DNA of 56,008 nt from UBA4132 sp037133675 (GTDB taxonomy: Bacteria; Pseudomonadota; Gammaproteobacteria; Methylococcales; Methylomonadaceae): the NCBI GenBank assembly GCA_037133675.1, contig JBAXNR010000019.1, positions 1 through 56,008 of the forward strand, given 5' to 3'. Every line of letters starts with the position of its first letter. The first letter of the stretch is position 1. A model generated the notes under the pieces. The model saw nothing but the letters and a program-made list of their open reading frames with translations. It did not search any database and was not told where the DNA came from. The translations under genes were made by a program, and so were the position numbers. This document shows positions 17,273 to 26,948 of the stretch, in pieces.

Positions 17273-17802
17273 TTTAGATAACTACTCACTACGTCATCAA
17301 AGCTGCCTTGCGCTTGCATAATCAAATCGCAGATTTCTCGCACTGCACCACAGCCCCCTGATAAAGTTGTACACCAATCCGCGTGTTGTTTCACAGCAAA
17401 ATTTGCATCCTGTACAGCAATCGCCAAACCTACTCTAACCATTAGCGGTAAATCCAATAAATCATCACCGACATGAGCAGCTTGTTCTGGGGTAATACCT
17501 ATTTTCTCAATAATTTCATGAAAAGCCGAAATTTTATTTTCATGACCTTGATAAATGTATTCAATGCCTAGTTGTTTCATGCGTAGCGCGACTGAATTAG
17601 ACTTTCGCCCTGAAATCACCGCGACTTCAACACCGCTTTGCCGTAACAGTTTAATACCATGCCCATCACGGGCATGAAAAGCCTTGTACTCATTACCCTC
17701 ATTATCGAAAAATAGCTTGCCGTCAGTTAATACGCCGTCTACATCCAAAATCAGCAATTTAAGTTTTTTAGCTTTTTCGATAATTTGTTCCATTGCTATC
17801 AT
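17269..17802 (-). CDS. kdsC: Kdo-8-phosphate phosphatase KdsC
   Basis: This HAD-family phosphatase releases 3-deoxy-D-manno-octulosonate (Kdo) from its 8-phosphate, the step before CMP-Kdo synthesis for lipid A/core. The nucleophile motif is LILDVDGVLTDG, followed by the second motif VISGR and the late HVGDDLLDLPLM. It has 177 residues and no cap domain, as in other KdsC tetramers. The ATG shares one base with the kdsD stop, showing tight coupling. Confidence 0.95.
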   Translation of the reverse strand: MIAMEQIIEKAKKLKLLILDVDGVLTDGKLFFDNEGNEYKAFHARDGHGIKLLRQSGVEVAVISGRKSNSVALRMKQLGIEYIYQGHENKISAFHEIIEKIGITPEQAAHVGDDLLDLPLMVRVGLAIAVQDANFAVKQHADWCTTLSGGCGAVREICDLIMQAQGSFDDVVSSYLK

Positions 17803-18779
17803 TACACAATACCTGCGCGTATTAAATCGTGCATATTTAACGCCCCTATTGCTTGTTGCTGGTCATCGACCACGATTAGGGCATTAATTTTTTTCTGTTC
17901 CATAATTTGCATAGCTTCGGCTGCCAAAATATTTTTTGTGATAACCGTACAGTATGGAGTCATAACTTCGGTGATAAGCGTGCTGTTTATGTTCAAATTT
18001 TTCGATAGCATACGGCGTAAATCACCATCGGTAAAAATACCACTTACATGATTGTGCGTATTGACAATCACCGTCATGCCTAATTTTTTTTCCGTCATTT
18101 CCAGCAATGCGTCGCTAATAAAGGAAGACTCCAACACAGACGGTATTTGCTCATCAATGTGCATTACATCACTAACCCGCAATAATAGCCGTTTACCCAA
18201 GCTGCCGCCTGGATGCGATAAGGCGAAATCATCGCGGGTAAAACCTCTTGCTTCCAGTAAAGACACCGCTAACGCATCACCCATCACTAACGCCGCTGTG
18301 GTGCTTGAAGTAGGAGCAAGCCCCAAAGGACAGGCTTCTTGCTCAACAGCAACATTGATATGGGTAGTGGCAAACTTCGCCAACGTTGACGCAGGATTAC
18401 CTGTCATTGCAATTAGCGGTACGCCTAAGCGTTTAATAATCGGTAGTATGGTAATCACCTCTTCGGTTTCGCCCGAATTAGATAATGCCAATACCACATC
18501 TTGTGCGGTAATCATTCCTAAATCACCGTGACTCGCTTCACCTGAATGCACAAAAAATGCAGGTGTTCCCGTACTGGCTAAAGTAGCCGCAATTTTACCT
18601 GCAATATGCCCAGATTTACCCATGCCAGTTACGACTACGCGTCCTTTACAGGCAAACATTAATTTACAAGCAAGGACAAAACTATCATTGATCTGCTCAG
18701 CTAAGGCAGCAATAGCCTGTGTTTCCACTTGGATAACCGCTAGACCTAAGGCGCGGAGTTTTTCGTCATGTAATTTCAT
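17802..18779 (-). CDS. kdsD: Arabinose-5-phosphate isomerase KdsD
   Basis: This enzyme converts ribulose-5-phosphate to arabinose-5-phosphate, the first committed step to Kdo. It has a SIS sugar-isomerase domain (VVTGMGKSGHIAGKIAATLASTG; SGETEEV) followed by two CBS domains (SDVMHIDEQIP; VMTPYCTVI). The ATG at 18779 gives 325 residues, the usual length; a TTG two codons further upstream is also in frame. It is the first gene of the minus-strand LPS operon. The 590-base region upstream holds a repeat but no obvious promoter for it. Confidence 0.94.
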   Translation of the reverse strand: MKLHDEKLRALGLAVIQVETQAIAALAEQINDSFVLACKLMFACKGRVVVTGMGKSGHIAGKIAATLASTGTPAFFVHSGEASHGDLGMITAQDVVLALSNSGETEEVITILPIIKRLGVPLIAMTGNPASTLAKFATTHINVAVEQEACPLGLAPTSSTTAALVMGDALAVSLLEARGFTRDDFALSHPGGSLGKRLLLRVSDVMHIDEQIPSVLESSFISDALLEMTEKKLGMTVIVNTHNHVSGIFTDGDLRRMLSKNLNINSTLITEVMTPYCTVITKNILAAEAMQIMEQKKINALIVVDDQQQAIGALNMHDLIRAGIV

Positions 18780-18955
18780 TAACAACTAGAGTCGTTGATT
18801 AGAAGCTAATGATAAAGCATTTACGAGGATATAGCGCAATCGAATATAAAATTAACCAGAATTTATACTAGAAATGCCACCAAATAATTAAAAACCAGCC
18901 CCACTCCTGTGAGTTTATCGATTATCTACACGCTAAATTCAAACTTGGATTCAAG

Positions 18956-19062
18956 TATGCAAAAAATAGCTAAATCGACTAAAAATGTCATGTTTTTCTA
19001 CTTTTTATATCAGTAAAATCGCTGCAAGCCACGGATTGGTAGGGTGAGTAGTTACATTTCTT
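18956..19062. repeat. Partial MITE copy lacking its left terminal repeat
   Basis: About 107 bases are nearly identical to 36639-36744, including AGCTAAATCGACTAAAAAT, GCAAGCCACGGATTG and the right terminal repeat GGTGAGTAGTTACA. The matching left terminal repeat is absent, so this copy is truncated. The rest of 18780-19376 shows no gene; a sigma-70-like promoter is proposed at its right end. Confidence 0.8.
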
Positions 19063-19317
19063 GATAACAAGTCACAATGTTTTAAGCGGATTCGGTGGCT
19101 TTTTTTCTGCGTATGATTTTAACCTGATTTACAGATTTGACCCATTGCCCCCTTTTTCATGACAGGGTATAGCTTAAACTATTGTCCTGATTTCGGAATC
19201 CACTATAGTCATGCACAGCATCAACCTCCGACCTCGAAAAGTTTTAAACTACCCACATCATGCCGTGTTTTTTTGCCATAAGTTGAACGCAAAGCTGCAT
19301 AACGACTAGAATTGCAT

Positions 19318-19347
19318 TTGTGACTTGAATCCAAGATTTGTTATACT
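19318..19347 (+). promoter_or_regulatory. Candidate sigma-70 promoter of the chemosensory cluster
   Basis: TTGTGA (19318-19323) and TATACT (19342-19347) are separated by 18 bases, 30 bases upstream of the first ATG. AAGGAG follows before the start codon. The match is moderate and was found by eye. Confidence 0.4.
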
Positions 19348-19376
19348 TGAGAAAGCACTCAAAGGAGAAGCAATTT

Positions 19377-21635
19377 ATGTTGCAGGAAGATAATCCCGCT
19401 GTACGCTTACTGAGCTATAGTGAGTTAATACTCACGCTGCAAGGTTTGTGCAAAGAAAAACACTCAGGAGTTATGATTGTCAGTAGCGAATCAGGTGGCA
19501 CGGCAAAGCTGACACTTGAACAAGGTGAGATTTTTGACGTAAGTTTTGGTGGCATAAACGGTAAAGCTGCCTTATTACAAATCAAAAAAATAATTCAAGG
19601 TAAAGTTTCATTTTTCAAACGCGCACAAGGGATTGCTGTACCACATATCGATTTATCTACCAGTGAAATTTTGCAGGTATTAGCGGATAAGTCACAGCTT
19701 ACCTCTCACCAGCTAAACTCTCCCACACAATTTCAAGTTGCCAATGAAGAGCAAATGGTCGTTATTGAAGCCATTTTAGCGTCTATCATCGGGTCAGTCT
19801 CACGAATTATTTATCAGGATTACAAAGAAGAGTTACAGCGTGCATCTAACTTAGATGCACTGGGTGTTGTTATCGAAAAAATTGCCAAGCAAGTACTAAT
19901 GGCTGAACAGCAAAAAATATTTAAACAGGGTATACGCGATTTTATTCATTTGCGTGGTTTAAAAGAACAAAAGTCAATTCTAAATGCCCTCAATTCAGCT
20001 TTTCAAGCATCAAAACTCAATACAACAACCTTATCGCTTTGTATCAGTAAACAGGCGGTACAAGGCGAGTTAGGTGCGGTATTACTGACTAAACTGGCAT
20101 CACAACTTGAATATACAGATAATCTGGTTGGTGTTGTGCCATTTTTCGATTTATTGAGATTTCTGGAAAAAACAACCAAGACAGGTTTATTAACCATTGC
20201 GTCTAAAGGGAAAAAAGCGGCTATTTACTTTGATAAGGGTGTACTAATTAACGCTATTGAGGCAAATAAACACGGTGTTTCAGTTGCTATCGATGTATTG
20301 CAATGGGAACTGGATACCATGAGTTTTGTTGCATTGAAACAGATAAGTGTTGCCCATGAAATTCATCAAACAGTGGCTGTTTTAATCAATAGTTTGCAAG
20401 CAAATGGCAGTAAGGAAGATACGCAAAAATATAGCAAATCTATCAGAGGTAACTTATCTGCTAACGAGATTCAGCGTGCCATAACAAAAGAGATTGCACG
20501 CTTACAAAACAAAAAACAGGACATAACGCACGCTGAATTATCTGCTAACGAAATTCAGCACGCCATATCAAAAGAGATTGCACGCTTACAAAACAAAAAA
20601 CAGGACATAACGCACGCTGAAGCCGAATATGTTTCTTTAATGGCAAATGCCATCCTGTTAGCCGAGAGTTATGACAATATTGGTGCAGAACGACTATTCT
20701 GTCATATATTGCAGGATCATGATGATAGTTATCACGCTTGGTTGTGGCTATCAAGAGTGACAACTAATATGTCAGTCATAGAATTCGCGTTGAAAAAAGC
20801 GGCGTATATCTATTCTAAAAGTAGTCAATTAGCCGATGAAGTAACAAAATTTACAATTGCCAGAAAAACCATTAAAAGTGATTTCGTCTTACGCTGTCCA
20901 TTTTGCTGGATGCCTGTCAAAGAAAAAGACAATGAATGTCCAAACTGTTTTGCTGGTTTTTTTATTGACAACGCATTCTTTAATAAGGTGAGTAAGGCAA
21001 AAACAGATGTACTTGATAAAGCTATTGACCGTTACAACGATGTATTGCAACGCAATGCGAGCAATTCAAACAATGTGTATTTACTTTTCTATCTGGCAAT
21101 GGCGTATCTTAATCGTCAATATCATCAGGAAGGCTTGGCACAATTATGCGAAATAACTAACCTAGTACCTGAAAACAGAGCTTTTCTACAACAAAAAAAC
21201 CTGCTAACAAACTATATGCAAACTGCTGGATTTATTTCAACGCCAGCCCAAACAGTTCGCCAAAGTTTAGCAAGGGGCAGAATTCTTGTTGTTGAAGACA
21301 GTGCCGTAACACGCAAAGTGATTGCCAGAACTTTGACAACCAGTGGTTATGAGGTTTTTGAAGCCAAAGATGCCAATGAGGCACTGATGGATATAGGTAC
21401 GCGGAATTTGGATTTGGTATTGCTGGATATTATTCTGCCAGGTAGGGATGGCTATGAAATTTTAGCGGAAATCAGAAAAATACCGCATATCGCCAAAATG
21501 CCCGTTGTTATGCTGACATCCAGAGATAGCTTATTTGATAAATTGAAAGGCAAAGTATCTGATGCCAATGAATATTTAACCAAACCTTTCCAACCAGACG
21601 AACTCTTGTCGGTTGTAAAAAAATATCTAAAGTGA
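19377..21635 (+). CDS. DUF4388 (PATAN)-zinc ribbon-TPR-receiver protein
   Basis: The ATG at 19377 has AAGGAGA in front of it, so the longer TTG frame from 19338 is unlikely; the product has 752 residues. Two DUF4388/PATAN-like modules are visible, one near residues 10-80 (LILTLQGLCKEKHSG...GEIFDVSFG) and one near 250-320 (FDLLRFLEKTTKTGLLTI). A tandem 28-residue repeat lies at 360-415. A zinc ribbon CPFCW...CPNC follows near 505-525, then TPR-like helices. The C-terminal ~120 residues are a complete receiver domain with VVEDS, the phospho-acceptor Asp in LVLLDIILP, and KPF. PATAN proteins in cyanobacterial PilG-type pathways are response regulators for phototaxis or pili. It is the first gene of the chemosensory cluster and sits four bases before the CheB-like gene. 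Confidence 0.82.
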   Translation: MLQEDNPAVRLLSYSELILTLQGLCKEKHSGVMIVSSESGGTAKLTLEQGEIFDVSFGGINGKAALLQIKKIIQGKVSFFKRAQGIAVPHIDLSTSEILQVLADKSQLTSHQLNSPTQFQVANEEQMVVIEAILASIIGSVSRIIYQDYKEELQRASNLDALGVVIEKIAKQVLMAEQQKIFKQGIRDFIHLRGLKEQKSILNALNSAFQASKLNTTTLSLCISKQAVQGELGAVLLTKLASQLEYTDNLVGVVPFFDLLRFLEKTTKTGLLTIASKGKKAAIYFDKGVLINAIEANKHGVSVAIDVLQWELDTMSFVALKQISVAHEIHQTVAVLINSLQANGSKEDTQKYSKSIRGNLSANEIQRAITKEIARLQNKKQDITHAELSANEIQHAISKEIARLQNKKQDITHAEAEYVSLMANAILLAESYDNIGAERLFCHILQDHDDSYHAWLWLSRVTTNMSVIEFALKKAAYIYSKSSQLADEVTKFTIARKTIKSDFVLRCPFCWMPVKEKDNECPNCFAGFFIDNAFFNKVSKAKTDVLDKAIDRYNDVLQRNASNSNNVYLLFYLAMAYLNRQYHQEGLAQLCEITNLVPENRAFLQQKNLLTNYMQTAGFISTPAQTVRQSLARGRILVVEDSAVTRKVIARTLTTSGYEVFEAKDANEALMDIGTRNLDLVLLDIILPGRDGYEILAEIRKIPHIAKMPVVMLTSRDSLFDKLKGKVSDANEYLTKPFQPDELLSVVKKYLK
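20454..20621 (+). repeat. In-frame 84-bp tandem duplication
   Basis: Two adjacent 84-base units encode LSANEIQRAITKEIARLQNK and LSANEIQHAISKEIARLQNK, each followed by KQDITHAE. They differ at only a few bases, so the duplication is recent. It lengthens a helical linker in the DUF4388/receiver protein by 28 residues without changing frame. Confidence 0.95.
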
Positions 21636-21639
21636 TGTT

Positions 21640-22686
21640 ATGTCAAAACCACCCTATAAAATTCTAGTTGTTGATGATTCGCCAATTGTTCGGCGGGCAA
21701 TTATTGCCATTATCAATGGCAGTGATGAGCTGCGTGTTGTCGGAGAAGCGGCGAACGGTCATGAAGCCTTAGACCTTATTGTTCGTCTCAAGCCAGATTT
21801 GGTAACTTTGGATATTATCATGCCGCAAATGGGTGGCTTAAGCACATTAAAGCACATTATGATTTTTCACCCAACACCTGTTGTCATGTTAAGTAGCTTA
21901 ACTCAAGATGGAGCAAGTGTAACTTTTGATGCGTTGCGATACGGTGCGGTTGATTTTATTGCTAAACCGTCTAGTATCAATAGCGAGTCAATGCAAAGTC
22001 AAGCCAATGCAATTACCCAAAAAATAATCACTGCGGCAAAAGTAAAAACCAACATTATTCAATATGTGCGAGTTCGACCTAAAGCTGATAATTTTTTGTT
22101 ACCTAAAAAAATATGCAAAAGTCTTGTTGTTTTAGGCGTGGCCGAAGGCGGTTATGGCGCGTTATTAAAAATAATACCGCGTTTAGAGCCGCACCCTACG
22201 ACTACTTACATGGTGATTTTTTATGAAACCTCAACGCACGTCAATGGCTTTATTAACTACCTAAATCACTACAGCCAAGTGATGGTGCAAAGACTACAAA
22301 ACAACACTACGTTAGAAGCTGGGGTTTGTTATATGAGTTTGGGGGAAGAATATGTGACTTTACATGGTGGGCAGGAGTACTATACCGCTCATGTTAGCAA
22401 TGCACCTTTTTCTTCTCGACGTGGTTCTATTGATATGCTGATGTTTTCAGTGGCAGAAACTGTTGGCAAACATTCGTTAGGCGTTATTTTAACGGGAGCT
22501 GGAACCGATGGTGCAGAAGGGCTGGAAGAAATTATTCGCGTTGGTGGTGTTGCGATTGTTCAAGCCCCTGTCAGTTGCCTATATAAAAGCATGGCCTTAT
22601 CAGCACTCAATGCCTGTGAAGCGGAAACAGTTGTTGCTGATACAGAAATAGCCGCTGAAATTAATTATTTTTCATCCAATTTGTAG
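21640..22686 (+). CDS. CheB-like receiver/methylesterase protein lacking catalytic Ser and His
   Basis: This 348-residue protein has the CheB layout: a receiver domain (LVVDDSP, phospho-acceptor Asp58 in LVTLDIIMP, Lys in AKPS), a linker, and a methylesterase fold. In active CheB enzymes the triad is Ser in GASTGG, His in QHMP and Asp in TGMGxDG. Here those sites read GVAEGG (Ala168), FYETS (Tyr195) and TGAGTDG (Asp290). Two of the three catalytic residues are gone, so esterase or deamidase activity is unlikely. The start is five bases after the receiver protein gene. The protein probably works as a phosphorylation-controlled scaffold or output. It pairs with a second degenerate copy at 29736. 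Confidence 0.85.
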   Translation: MSKPPYKILVVDDSPIVRRAIIAIINGSDELRVVGEAANGHEALDLIVRLKPDLVTLDIIMPQMGGLSTLKHIMIFHPTPVVMLSSLTQDGASVTFDALRYGAVDFIAKPSSINSESMQSQANAITQKIITAAKVKTNIIQYVRVRPKADNFLLPKKICKSLVVLGVAEGGYGALLKIIPRLEPHPTTTYMVIFYETSTHVNGFINYLNHYSQVMVQRLQNNTTLEAGVCYMSLGEEYVTLHGGQEYYTAHVSNAPFSSRRGSIDMLMFSVAETVGKHSLGVILTGAGTDGAEGLEEIIRVGGVAIVQAPVSCLYKSMALSALNACEAETVVADTEIAAEINYFSSNL

Positions 22687-22724
22687 TAATCAATGTAAAT
22701 GTTTATTTAAACGGAGAATACATC

Positions 22725-25700
22725 ATGATGACATGGTTCAGTAACCTGAGTTTGAAGTTCAAGCTACTTGCGTTCTTTTTGGTAGTAGGTTTAACACCTT
22801 TTACCACTGGAGGGCTTATCGCTTACAACACCTCTGACACGGCTTTACGAAGTCAAATTGTTTCACAGCTCGACGGTATTCGAGAAACTAAAAAACGCCA
22901 GATTGACCAATACTTTGTCGAACGTAAAGGCGACATGGAAGTATTGAGCGAAACTGCTCTTAGTTTCTGGCAACAAAGCGCGAATGCCTTAGGTGGTATT
23001 CAATCACAAAAAAAGGATCGAATAGAACGGGTTTTCGGTCGGATGTTCAAGCTCCTCGATGATGTTAAATCAAACGTTCGTTTTACTGAGGGTATTAAAG
23101 ACTTTTCCGAAGCGTTTGCCAAAGGGCTGCAAAGTGCTGAATACAAGGCGACCAACGCACAAAGAGACAAAGCGTTGCTGTCTTTTAAACAAGCTTTTAA
23201 TCTTTATGACGTTTTTTTAATCGATCCTGCGGGTAATATTGTTTATACCGCTGGCAAAGAAAGCGATTTAGGTCAAAATGTCGCCACAGGCAGTTTAAAA
23301 GACAGTGGCTTAGGACGTTTATTTGCTAAAGCCCGCAATGGAACAGCAATAGAAGATTTTAGTTTATACGATCCCTCCAAAGAATTCGCCTCCTTTATTG
23401 GCACACCACTGCTGGATGCAAATGGCACTTTTATTGGTATTGCCGCCTTTCAAATATCCAAAGATGAACTTAACAGCGTCGTTCAGGATCGTAGCGGTTT
23501 GACAGCAACAGCGGAATCGTTTCTGGTCGCTAAAGATGCAACTGGTAAATTAAGCTATCGTTCTGACCGTGTGGTCAAACAGGGAAAAATCGGTGGAGAA
23601 CGTACGGCTGCGGACTTTATCGAAGAAGCTTTATCAGGAAAAACAGGGCGTTCTTTCGAGGTGGGTAGTACAGGTAAGTACGAATTAAGTTTGTATGAGC
23701 CAGTTAAAGTATCAGGGTTAAACTGGGTAATTATAACCACCGTGTCAGTTGAAGAGATTGTATCGCCTAAATCAACAGGTGCGACAGAAGATTTCTATAG
23801 CCAATATGTTAAATCTTATGGCTATTATGACTTAATGTTAGTGGCGACAGACGGTCAGGTGTTCTATACGGTACACAAAGAATCAGATTACGGTACTAAC
23901 GTCATTAATGGTCAATATAAAAATTCTGGCTTAGCAAAAGTTGTTAAAAAAGCGTCTGATGACCGTGGTTTCGCCTTTGATGATTTTGCTAAATACGCGC
24001 CGTCTGACAATCAAGTGTCAGGATTTATTGCTCAGCCCGTTGTGGATAATGGCATACCAATTTTTACTATAGCGTTACAATTATCGCCCGACGGGATTAA
24101 CAAAATCATGGCGGAGCGTACGGGTTTAGGTAAAACGGGTGAATCTTATCTGGTAGGTCCAGATTATTTAATGCGCTCTGACTCTATTCAAGATACAGCA
24201 CACAAACTGCAAGCCTCATTTGATAATCCAGAAACGGGTTCAGTAAAAACCATTGCGGTAGACGAAGGTTTGACAGGTAAAAGTGGTTCAAAATCTTTCT
24301 TAGGTTATACAGGTAGCCAGATTCTTGCCTCTTATGCACCTGTCAAAGTGTTCAATACGGTAAACTGGGTGTTAATTGCCAAAATCGATGATGCAGAAGC
24401 GTTTGCCCCTGTATATGATTTCGCCAAAACAATGGGGATTTTAGGGGGCGTGATTTTGATTTTGGTAATTTTAGTGGCGTTATGGGTAGCAGGATTAATC
24501 TCTAATCCCATTGTAACAATGGCGAACGTTATCACCCAGATTGCGACTAATCGAGATTTAACGTTAAAAGTACCAGGTGGTGAAGGTCAAGACGAAATCA
24601 GTGTTATGACGCGAGCGTTCAATAACATGATTGAGGTGATTCACACCGCATTCAAGGTGGTAAATGACTCGGCGGTTAAAGTTGCAACCAGCTCTGAAGA
24701 CGTAGCAAAGCGAGCAACGGGTAACAGAGAGCGGTCAATTAAAGAATTGGCTCGTACTCAAGAAGCGGTAGGTTTAATTACTGAAATGGGGAGTACCGCA
24801 GGTAAAGTTAATCAGGCATCACAAGCACAAAAAGAAGCGGCGGAATCATCGGCTAAAACCATTGGTCAGTTGTTAAAAGCCGTTGAACAGGTGGCAGAAT
24901 CTGCCAAACTGCAAAACAAAGAAGCCAAAGAAACCATGGGTAAAGTCTCAGAAATGGGTGCAACGGGTGCGCAGGTTGTGGCAACCGCAAGAGAACAAGG
25001 AACAATGGTATCAAAAGTATCTACTGCTATCACGACAATTTCCAGCGCGGTAGAAAGTATGAACAAAGCGGTATCTCAAGCCACTCAATACGGTAAAGCA
25101 TCGTTGTCAGCGGCAGAAGAAGGTAAACGCTCGGTGGCATCAACTGTGGAAGGGATGCAGGCAATTGCTGACTCTTCCGAACAAATCTCTGACATCATCG
25201 GGGTAATTACAGAAATTGCCGAACAAACCAACTTACTCGCTTTAAATGCGGCGATTGAAGCGGCGAGAGCGGGCGCACACGGTAAAGGTTTTGCGGTGGT
25301 TGCGGACGAAGTAGGTAAACTCGCGCAACGTTCATCCGAAGCGGCAAAAGAAATTACCCAGTTAATTAAAGACTCTAGTAACCGTGTTGAGGAAGGAACA
25401 AAACTGACGGGCGAATCACAAAAATCGTTGATTAAAATTGACGAAGGTGGACGAGTCAATATGCAGGCAATTGAAGAAATTGAAAAAACTGCTGTGTTAT
25501 TAGCATCGGGTACAGCACAAGTACAAGCCTTGATGAAGGATTTGAACACCTTGGCAGAACAAATCGGTGGAATGGCGGGTGAACAAGGGGTACGTCGTGC
25601 TGCTGCTGAATCTGCATTGAACTTACTATTACAAGAGTCAGACAAAATTGCCCAGTTGGTTGACGGCGCGAACAAAGGTGCGCAAGAAGTGGGCATGGAA

Positions 25701-25910
25701 ATGGGGAGTGTTGTGGCGCGTACTGGTGAAATGTCTAATATGACCACCGAACAAGCTCAACGCTCGCAAAAAATCATGGCAATTTCTAACGAATCTGCAA
25801 AAGCGGCAGAACAAACCGCCGAAGGTGCGGGTGTGGTTGTGGGGATTACCGACGGTTTGCAAACTCTGTCACAAGAATTAACAACCCAAGTAAAACAATT
25901 CAAAATCTAG
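22725..25910 (+). CDS. Methyl-accepting chemotaxis protein with double Cache sensor
   Basis: This 1061-residue transducer has a first membrane helix at about residues 12-32 and a second near 570-592. The periplasmic part is unusually long (~540 residues) and holds two related Cache modules: one with DVFLIDPAGNIVYTAGKESD and one with DLMLVATDGQVFYTVHKESD. A HAMP domain follows (NPIVTMANVITQIATNRDLT). The cytoplasmic hairpin tip lies around 829-855 (EIAEQTNLLALNAAIEAARAG), then the return helix. GGAGAA precedes the ATG. It is the only receptor in the cluster, just upstream of cheW. The ligand cannot be told from sequence. Confidence 0.95.
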   Translation: MMTWFSNLSLKFKLLAFFLVVGLTPFTTGGLIAYNTSDTALRSQIVSQLDGIRETKKRQIDQYFVERKGDMEVLSETALSFWQQSANALGGIQSQKKDRIERVFGRMFKLLDDVKSNVRFTEGIKDFSEAFAKGLQSAEYKATNAQRDKALLSFKQAFNLYDVFLIDPAGNIVYTAGKESDLGQNVATGSLKDSGLGRLFAKARNGTAIEDFSLYDPSKEFASFIGTPLLDANGTFIGIAAFQISKDELNSVVQDRSGLTATAESFLVAKDATGKLSYRSDRVVKQGKIGGERTAADFIEEALSGKTGRSFEVGSTGKYELSLYEPVKVSGLNWVIITTVSVEEIVSPKSTGATEDFYSQYVKSYGYYDLMLVATDGQVFYTVHKESDYGTNVINGQYKNSGLAKVVKKASDDRGFAFDDFAKYAPSDNQVSGFIAQPVVDNGIPIFTIALQLSPDGINKIMAERTGLGKTGESYLVGPDYLMRSDSIQDTAHKLQASFDNPETGSVKTIAVDEGLTGKSGSKSFLGYTGSQILASYAPVKVFNTVNWVLIAKIDDAEAFAPVYDFAKTMGILGGVILILVILVALWVAGLISNPIVTMANVITQIATNRDLTLKVPGGEGQDEISVMTRAFNNMIEVIHTAFKVVNDSAVKVATSSEDVAKRATGNRERSIKELARTQEAVGLITEMGSTAGKVNQASQAQKEAAESSAKTIGQLLKAVEQVAESAKLQNKEAKETMGKVSEMGATGAQVVATAREQGTMVSKVSTAITTISSAVESMNKAVSQATQYGKASLSAAEEGKRSVASTVEGMQAIADSSEQISDIIGVITEIAEQTNLLALNAAIEAARAGAHGKGFAVVADEVGKLAQRSSEAAKEITQLIKDSSNRVEEGTKLTGESQKSLIKIDEGGRVNMQAIEEIEKTAVLLASGTAQVQALMKDLNTLAEQIGGMAGEQGVRRAAAESALNLLLQESDKIAQLVDGANKGAQEVGMEMGSVVARTGEMSNMTTEQAQRSQKIMAISNESAKAAEQTAEGAGVVVGITDGLQTLSQELTTQVKQFKI

Positions 25911-25928
25911 TTTGCGGGAGTATTCGTT

Positions 25929-26465
25929 GTGAGTGATAAATATACGACAAGTAAAGTGGATTCCGAAAAGGAACAGCTCATCCAACTGGTCGGTTTTAAG
26001 ATAGGTAAAGAGACGTTTGGCGTAGACATTTTAATGGTTCAAGAAATCATTCGTTCCGCGCCAATCACTCATGTGCCTAACTCGCCAGAGTTTGTTGAGG
26101 GCGTAATTAATTTACGCGGTAGTATTATCCCTGTCATTGATTTACGCAAACGACTGGATTTACATACTGCCAGTTATGAAAAAGAAAAAGATTGGATTTT
26201 AATCCTAGAAATTGCAGGTAGAATCACAGGGTTTATTGTTGATTTAGTAACAGAAGTTATTAAAATTCAAGAAGATAGTATTGATCCACCACCTGAAATT
26301 ATCGTAGCAGGTCTACACAGTCAATATATTCGCGGTGTTTGTGAAGTTGACAAAGAACTGCTGATTTTGCTGGATTTTAATCGTATTTTGCTGGTTGATG
26401 AACTGAAAAAACTGAAGACCATTAATCTCAATGCAGAATTGAACAGCCACAGTACAAGTTTATAA
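25929..26465 (+). CDS. cheW: Chemotaxis coupling protein CheW
   Basis: This SH3-like adaptor links the receptor to CheA. The family pattern is clear: LVGFKIGKETFGVDILMVQEI, the PNSPEFVEGVINLRGSIIPV loop, and the late LLILLDFNRIL. It has 178 residues, near the normal size. The start codon is GTG at 25929, with GGGAG at 25916-25920 as ribosome binding site. It follows the MCP gene by 18 bases, so the two are likely co-transcribed. Confidence 0.93.
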   Translation: MSDKYTTSKVDSEKEQLIQLVGFKIGKETFGVDILMVQEIIRSAPITHVPNSPEFVEGVINLRGSIIPVIDLRKRLDLHTASYEKEKDWILILEIAGRITGFIVDLVTEVIKIQEDSIDPPPEIIVAGLHSQYIRGVCEVDKELLILLDFNRILLVDELKKLKTINLNAELNSHSTSL

Positions 26466-26489
26466 TTGTTCGATTTCTTAACATGAGAT

Positions 26490-26566
26490 GACAGAGGAAG
26501 TAATATATTTCCTCTGTCTGTCTTGCAGGAAAATAATACCGCTGATTAAATCAGTGTGCTTTTTTT
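26490..26566 (+). terminator. Two hairpins between cheW and cheY
   Basis: The first hairpin pairs GACAGAGGAA (26490-26499) with TTCCTCTGTC (26509-26518) perfectly. The second, CTGATTAAATCAG at 26542-26554, is followed closely by a seven-T run at 26560-26566. The pair could partially terminate or process the transcript and set the ratio of cheW to the downstream cheY-cheA genes. Confidence 0.45.
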
Positions 26567-26581
26567 AAAAAAGGTGACGAT

Positions 26582-26935
26582 ATGGGTATGCGTATTTTGA
26601 TTGTTGATGACTCTGCAATGATGCGAAAAATGATTGCCAAGGTATTAGCTACTCGCGGCGGGCATACTGTTGTTGGCGAAGCTAAAAATGGCATTGAAGC
26701 ATTAGAGCTTTACAAAACCTTAAAGCCAGAATTAGTTACGATGGATATTACTATGGATCCTATGGATGGCTTAACAGCGGCGAGAGAAATTTTACTGTAC
26801 GACAGTGGTGCCCAGATACTTTTTCTTTCCAATCTGGATCAAGAAAAATATAACGGTGATATTGAAAATATCGGTGCGATAGGCTTTGTTAATAAACACA
26901 AGTCTCAAGATATTCTTGACTTCATCAATAGCTGA
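26582..26935 (+). CDS. cheY: CheY-like single-domain response regulator
   Basis: This 117-residue receiver has ILIVDDSAMMRKMI, the phospho-acceptor Asp in LVTMDITMDPMDGL, and the conserved Lys in GFVNKHKS. The switch residue is Ser in ILFLSNLD rather than Thr. It is likely phosphorylated by the CheA encoded 14 bases downstream. The ATG has AAGGTGA in front. The output target (flagellar motor, type IV pili or another machine) cannot be told, because no motility genes lie in the window. Confidence 0.92.
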   Translation: MGMRILIVDDSAMMRKMIAKVLATRGGHTVVGEAKNGIEALELYKTLKPELVTMDITMDPMDGLTAAREILLYDSGAQILFLSNLDQEKYNGDIENIGAIGFVNKHKSQDILDFINS

Positions 26936-26948
26936 TTAAGGACAGGTT

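Noticed and set aside
25085..25747. 220-residue open frame on the minus strand within the MCP gene
   Set aside because: It is a shadow of the low-complexity Ala/Glu-rich signalling domain on the other strand; it has no family motif and no ribosome binding site.
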